Shown: positions 61,932 through 64,000 of the stretch, piece after piece | Layout of the letters: each line of letters opens with the position of its first letter | How positions within the stretch are numbered: the first letter of the stretch is position 1 | Source of the DNA: Hyphomicrobiales bacterium | GTDB lineage: Bacteria > Pseudomonadota > Alphaproteobacteria > Rhizobiales > Rhizobiaceae | Reading direction: 5' to 3' | Assembly: GCA_900472395.1 (NCBI GenBank) | Contig: UCHV01000003.1 | Coordinates: 1 to 64,000, forward strand | DNA length: 64,000 bases | Notes under the pieces: model-generated | Seen by the model: only the letters and a program-made list of their open reading frames with translations | Database searches by the model: none | What the model was told of the DNA's origin: nothing | Translations under genes and position numbers: made by a program

Positions 61932-62726
61932 ATGCGGAATCACTCTTTGAACGCCCTGGTTCTCTGCGGGCTTATGCTCGCGGGCTGCACCACCGCCAGC
62001 GAAACGATGCAAACCGGTCCGAAGGACGAAGAAGCTCGTCTGATCAAGCTGGCGCAGGATATCGACCGGCGCGGCGACAAGACGACGGCCGCTTCGTTGT
62101 ATGAGCGCGCCGCGCAATCCTCCAAGGACAAGGTCGGCGCCTATACGCGGCTTGGGGAAGCCCAGATCGCCGCCGGTGATCCCGATCAGGCGATCGCTTC
62201 CTTCCGCATCGCGCTCGATGTTTCTCCCAATGATGGCAAGGCTCTTCTCGGCCTCGGCACGGCGCAATTGCAGGCGACACAGGTTGAAAGTGCGGCCCGC
62301 ACGCTGGCGGTTGCTGCACCTCTGGTCAAAACGTCGACGGCCTATAATCGTCTCGGCACCGCTCTGGTACTGTCGGGTGACGGGCATGGCGCGGAAAACG
62401 CCTTCAGCCAAGCCCGCGGCATCGATCCTGGCAATCTCGATACGCAATCCAATCTCGGTCTGGCGCAGGCGATTTCCGGTCGTAACGATGCGGCCGTTTC
62501 GACGCTGCGCACGGTCACGCAGTCGCCGCGCGCCGAAGCCCGTCATTTCCGCAATCTGATGCTGGCGCTGACGCTCGGCCAGAAGGACAAGGATGCGGCG
62601 GCCGTTTCCGTGCCGGATTACCCGGAAGCCGAAAAGCGCACGTTCCTTGCCGAGGCCCGCAAGGTTCGCACGATCAGGGAGCCGGCGGCGCGGGCCCGCG
62701 CCATCGGCCTTCTGGCGTCCAGCTGA
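61932..62726 (+). CDS. TPR lipoprotein (TadD-like)
   Basis: A 264-residue lipoprotein: signal peptide with lipobox LMLAGCTTAS (lipidated Cys about residue 18) followed by tetratricopeptide repeats (AYTRLGEAQIAAGDPDQAIA, SFRIALDVSPNDGKALLGLG, AENAFSQARGIDPGNLDTQS). This is the form of TadD and of secretin pilotins or assembly factors in Tad systems. It faces away from sctU, with a 116-base divergent promoter region, and converges on the CpaD-like gene. Its role may be to help the neighbouring secretin reach the outer membrane. Confidence 0.78.
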   Translation: MRNHSLNALVLCGLMLAGCTTASETMQTGPKDEEARLIKLAQDIDRRGDKTTAASLYERAAQSSKDKVGAYTRLGEAQIAAGDPDQAIASFRIALDVSPNDGKALLGLGTAQLQATQVESAARTLAVAAPLVKTSTAYNRLGTALVLSGDGHGAENAFSQARGIDPGNLDTQSNLGLAQAISGRNDAAVSTLRTVTQSPRAEARHFRNLMLALTLGQKDKDAAAVSVPDYPEAEKRTFLAEARKVRTIREPAARARAIGLLASS

Positions 62727-62743
62727 GGCTGGACTTTTTCGCA

Positions 62744-63169
62744 TCAGTTCATTGATCCAGTGGTGCTGACATCGCGCTGGTTTTCCGGCGTCTGCTCCGG
62801 CTTGACGCCATCGATGCTGTTGCGGGCGGCGCGCACGACCGGTGCTGCCATGGCAGGTCCCGTCTTGCGGCCCTGAACGAGGTCGCTCTGGCGCTCGACC
62901 ATCAATTGCAGGTTCATGTTGTTGGCGCAGCCCGGCGGCAAGTACATCGGGTCTTCGGTGACGTCAGGCGTCACGCAGGCATCCGGCACGAGACGACCGC
63001 CGGCCTGTTTTTCATACCCCTTGCTGACGGCACCAGACCCTTGCGCATAATGATAGTTGGGCGAATAGGGCAGGGGATCGCGTTCCTTGCTGTTCTGGCA
63101 GCCCGAAAGGGCGAGAACGGCGACAGCGAGGGCAAGGCGTGGTCCGGTGATGATCGTGTCAATCGACAT
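62744..63169 (-). CDS. CpaD-like lipoprotein
   Basis: A 141-residue lipoprotein (lipobox VLALSGCQNS) whose C-terminal part, PPGCANNMNLQLMVERQSDL followed by VQGRKTGPAM, matches the conserved GCA-x-x-x-N-L...DL-x-x-GR pattern of CpaD, an outer-membrane lipoprotein of Tad pilus machines. It is shorter than usual CpaD, missing most of the N-terminal region. The ATG at 63169 lies inside the end of the secretin gene (overlap of 11 bases), so the two are translated together; an upstream in-frame start at 63229 lacks a proper signal peptide. Confidence 0.72.
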   Translation of the reverse strand: MSIDTIITGPRLALAVAVLALSGCQNSKERDPLPYSPNYHYAQGSGAVSKGYEKQAGGRLVPDACVTPDVTEDPMYLPPGCANNMNLQLMVERQSDLVQGRKTGPAMAAPVVRAARNSIDGVKPEQTPENQRDVSTTGSMN

Positions 63170-64000
63170 AGAAGCCGAACCCCTTGTTGATTTTCGTGCG
63201 TTTGGTGGCGACGGGGCCGGAGAGTGCACCGTTCGGGCTGTCGAGCGGCGTCTTCATGCTGCGCGCTTCGACCGGCTCCACCAGATAGGGCGTGATCAGG
63301 ATGACCAGTTCTGTCTCGTTGCGCTGGTAACGTTTTGATTTGAACAGGTCACCGAGGATCGGCATGTCGCCCAGCATCGGCACCTTCTCGATGTCCTGCG
63401 AGGCGCTGCGTTGGAAGAGACCTGCAATCGCAAAGGTCTGGCCGCTGCCGACTTCCACTGTGGTATCGGCGCGTCGCACCTGTAGTCCCGGCACCTGCAG
63501 ATTGGCGATATTGACCATGCCGCTGGCCGAGAGGCTCGATACTTCGGGGCGAACCCGCATGTTGATCCGGCCATTGGGCAGAAGAGCCGGCGTAAAGAGA
63601 AGCGACACGCCGTATTGCTTGTATTCGATGCCGACCTGCTGGTTGCCGACCGGCACCGGCACCGGAATTTCGCCACCCGCCAGGAAGCTGGCGGTTTCAC
63701 CGGTGACGGCGGTGATATTCGGTTCTGCGAGAACGGTGAGGATACCGTTCGCCTGCAGGGCTTCCAGCAGGGCATCAACACGACCGCCGCTCCATGCGGC
63801 GCCGGTGCTGAGCGCATTGGATGCGCCGCTTGCGGCATCACGGGCGAGACTGCCGCCGGAGACGAAACCGAAGGAAAAATTGCCGGCGCTGACAAAGGCA
63901 TCCCAGGTGACGCCGTAGCGCAGCAACTGGTTGCGTGAGACTTCGGCGAAACGGACGCGAATATTGACCTGATTGGCGCCGGATACCGTGGTGTTGTTGA
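63159..64000 (-). CDS. CpaC/RcpA-like (Tad-type) secretin, 5' part outside the window
   Basis: The last 280 or so codons of an outer-membrane secretin, open at the right edge. NQVNIRVRFAEVSRNQLLRY, then GVTWDAF, opens the visible part. It is followed by VDALLEALQANGILTVLAEP, NITAVTGETASFLAGGEIPV and VGIEYKQYGVSLLFTPALLP, then VPMLGDMPILGDLFKSKRYQ and ETELVILITPYLVEP. These are standard secretin-core motifs and closest in pattern to Tad CpaC/RcpA, not to the usual SctC/YscC. With CpaD-like and TadD-like neighbours and an adjacent sctU, it suggests a type III system that uses a Tad secretin. Confidence 0.85.
   Translation of the reverse strand, partial: NNTTVSGANQVNIRVRFAEVSRNQLLRYGVTWDAFVSAGNFSFGFVSGGSLARDAASGASNALSTGAAWSGGRVDALLEALQANGILTVLAEPNITAVTGETASFLAGGEIPVPVPVGNQQVGIEYKQYGVSLLFTPALLPNGRINMRVRPEVSSLSASGMVNIANLQVPGLQVRRADTTVEVGSGQTFAIAGLFQRSASQDIEKVPMLGDMPILGDLFKSKRYQRNETELVILITPYLVEPVEARSMKTPLDSPNGALSGPVATKRTKINKGFGFYVD

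Noticed and set aside
61812..62744. 310-codon minus-strand frame opposite the TPR lipoprotein
   Set aside because: Arg/Gly-rich shadow; the plus strand has a lipobox and TPR pattern.

Overview
The window looks like a chromosome or large-replicon segment of a Rhizobiales alphaproteobacterium (Rhizobium/Agrobacterium/Neorhizobium-like). The indications are two adjacent Ku genes facing a PE-ligase-polymerase LigD, a TGA-N9-TCA iron operator of the RirA type, a perfect FNR/FixK-type box, GC-rich coding with operon overlaps, and a type III secretion gene set beside Tad-type secretin genes. No IS element, CRISPR array, rRNA or tRNA was recognised.

Layout. (1) 1-1.85 kb: the C-terminal barrel of an autotransporter, cut by a foldback inverted repeat at the window edge, and a DUF6065-like protein. 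(2) 1.9-20.5 kb: an envelope/sulfatase region holding a MoxR-DUF58-DUF4381-BatA-BatB-BatD operon, a formylglycine-generating enzyme, an exported HAD phosphatase, a ToxR/CadC-like membrane regulator with TPRs, a 97-residue protein, an MscS channel, two outer-membrane proteins, an MltF-like transglycosylase and a Tat-exported Cys-type sulfatase. Five genes or operons here carry one copy of the same 17-bp element (family consensus TTTACYGTAACGTACTT) shortly upstream and in the transcribed direction, and a sixth copy lies nearby. This looks like an undescribed local regulon. (3) 20.5-25.5 kb: aspT-aspD-aspT, an aspartate/alanine exchange and decarboxylation cassette with two antiporter paralogues. 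(4) 25.5-31.9 kb: ECF sigma factor, FecR and TonB receptor behind a RirA-type operator, then an Fsr-like MFS exporter. (5) 32.3-35.5 kb: periplasmic MsrB, a DipZ-like thiol reductase with a methionine-packed linker, and MsrA. (6) 36-40.4 kb: LigD and two Ku proteins (non-homologous end joining). (7) 40.5-49 kb: DeoR regulator/NudK, MFS/MarR, LacI regulator and a three-subunit membrane gluconate-type dehydrogenase.

(8) 49.4-64 kb is the most unusual part. Two very large proteins (1100 and 1255 residues) share a HrpF/NopX/HrpK-like EF-hand-like domain and Gly/Ala-rich hydrophobic C-terminal segments, and each has its own N-terminal repeat array (four units of about 70 residues and four of 133 residues). 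A third large protein (1054 residues) on the other strand has LysM plus a similar hydrophobic region. Next come a YkuD L,D-transpeptidase, a SctU/FlhB-family export switch protein in which the NPTH autocleavage motif is replaced by SPDG, a TPR lipoprotein, a CpaD-like lipoprotein and a CpaC-like (Tad) secretin that runs off the right edge. I read this as one flank of a divergent type III secretion system that uses a Tad-type secretin and has oversized translocon-like substrates. A perfect FNR box upstream of the first large gene suggests low-oxygen control. The remaining apparatus genes should lie beyond the right edge.
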